Assembly: GCF_022557175.1 (NCBI RefSeq)
Contig: NZ_CP092915.1
Span: forward strand, 5,890,001-5,954,000
DNA length: 64,000 nt
Reading direction: 5' to 3'
DNA from: Mycolicibacterium sp. YH-1
Lineage (GTDB): Bacteria > Actinomycetota > Actinomycetes > Mycobacteriales > Mycobacteriaceae
Made by a program: the position numbers and the translations under genes
In this document: piece by piece, positions 63,590 through 64,000 of the stretch
Layout: every line of letters starts with the position of its first letter
Position numbering within the stretch: the first letter of the stretch is position 1
Notes under the pieces: model-generated
Told to the model about the DNA's origin: nothing
What the model saw: only the letters and a program-made list of their open reading frames with translations
The model's database searches: none

Positions 63590-64000
63590 ATGAGCGGCCC
63601 CATCGGACAGCTCACCCGGGGCACCACCGGCTATAACCGGCTGCGGCGCAGCGACCGGTGGCTGGTGCACTCGCCGCGGGTGCGCGCGGCACTGCAGTCG
63701 GCCGCCGATCCCCTGGTCGTCGACCTTGGCTACGGGGCGCTTCCGGTGACCACCCTCGAACTGGCGTCGCGTCTGCGAAGTGTGCGCGACGATGTCCGCG
63801 TCGTCGGCTTGGAGATTCACCCCGAGCGGGTCGACGCCGCCCGATCGGCGGCACTGCCGGGTGTCGAGTTCGGTCTCGGTGGTTTCGAATTGGCCGGTCT
63901 CACACCGGTTCTGGTGCGCGCCTTCAACGTACTGCGACAGTACGACGTCGACGCGGTGCCCGAGGCGTGGTCGATGATGAGCAGGCACCTGGCAGCAGGC
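63590..64000 (+). CDS. Class I SAM-dependent methyltransferase-like protein, 3' end beyond window
   Basis: 137 residues present. TRGTTGYNRLRRSDRWLVH, LVVDLGYGALPVTTLELASRLRSV and VRVVGLEIHPERVDAAR fit the first strands of a SAM-binding Rossmann fold, with a Gly-Tyr-Gly in the place of Gly-x-Gly. Substrate unknown. Start ATG 63590 lies 36 bases past the DUF2505 stop. Confidence 0.8.
   Translation, partial: MSGPIGQLTRGTTGYNRLRRSDRWLVHSPRVRAALQSAADPLVVDLGYGALPVTTLELASRLRSVRDDVRVVGLEIHPERVDAARSAALPGVEFGLGGFELAGLTPVLVRAFNVLRQYDVDAVPEAWSMMSRHLAAG

Overview
The window is high-GC actinobacterial DNA. It reads as the chromosome of a rapid-growing mycobacterium (Mycolicibacterium-like). The gene order follows, in reverse, the M. 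tuberculosis stretch from about Rv0541c down to Rv0481c: Rv0541c-type membrane protein, sugar genes, MTA phosphorylase, menA, cytochrome c maturation genes with hemL, hemB/hemD/hemC/hemA, serB1-hadD, the Rv0502-Rv0495c block, regX3/senX3, gpm1, mshA, a ROK regulator, an L,D-transpeptidase and murB. Comparisons with H37Rv are from memory. Species cannot be fixed from this sequence alone.

Layout. 1-8 kb: partial zinc alcohol dehydrogenase, Rv0541c-type membrane protein, a minus-strand operon (glycosyltransferase 2, DUF2064, frameshifted methyltransferase, molybdopterin oxidoreductase with a membrane-bound N-terminus, membrane protein), a two-component system and a nitronate monooxygenase. 8.7-13.6 kb: epimerase and MTA phosphorylase divergent from menA, a DUF222/HNH gene, and a DUF2510 gene broken at a C7 run. 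13.6-23.3 kb: a Clp-N-domain gene with its HTH partner, then hemL, phosphatase, resA, ccdA, resB, ccsA and a MinD-like ATPase in one overlapping run, then three deazaflavin-type paralogues. 23.3-38 kb is the accessory part: a noncoding stretch, a large GjpA-like secreted protein, two small secreted proteins, a MalT-type regulator, a four-gene DyP peroxidase operon with a BASS transporter, RidA, a C39/BtrH-like protein, a guanidine-III riboswitch with its SMR exporter, a TetR/DUF2236 pair and small membrane proteins. 38-43.3 kb: heme genes B, D, C, A. 43.3-64 kb: conserved envelope, redox-thiol and phosphate-sensing genes.

Themes. Genes for tetrapyrrole synthesis (hemA, C, D, B, L) sit in the same window as System II cytochrome c assembly (ResA, CcdA, ResB, CcsA). 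At least sixteen annotated genes start exactly 6 to 8 bases after a TANNNT element, the signature of leaderless mycobacterial transcripts, and I used this to choose starts. The least routine observations are the guanidine-III riboswitch, two palindromes laid over a complete leaderless promoter in front of the HTH/Clp-N pair, a leaderless 15-codon ORF whose stop overlaps the start of the Rv0495c-like gene, divergent overlapping -10 elements at murB, and two genes whose reading frames are broken in ways that could be error or biology. I saw no tRNA, rRNA, IS element, CRISPR or prophage.
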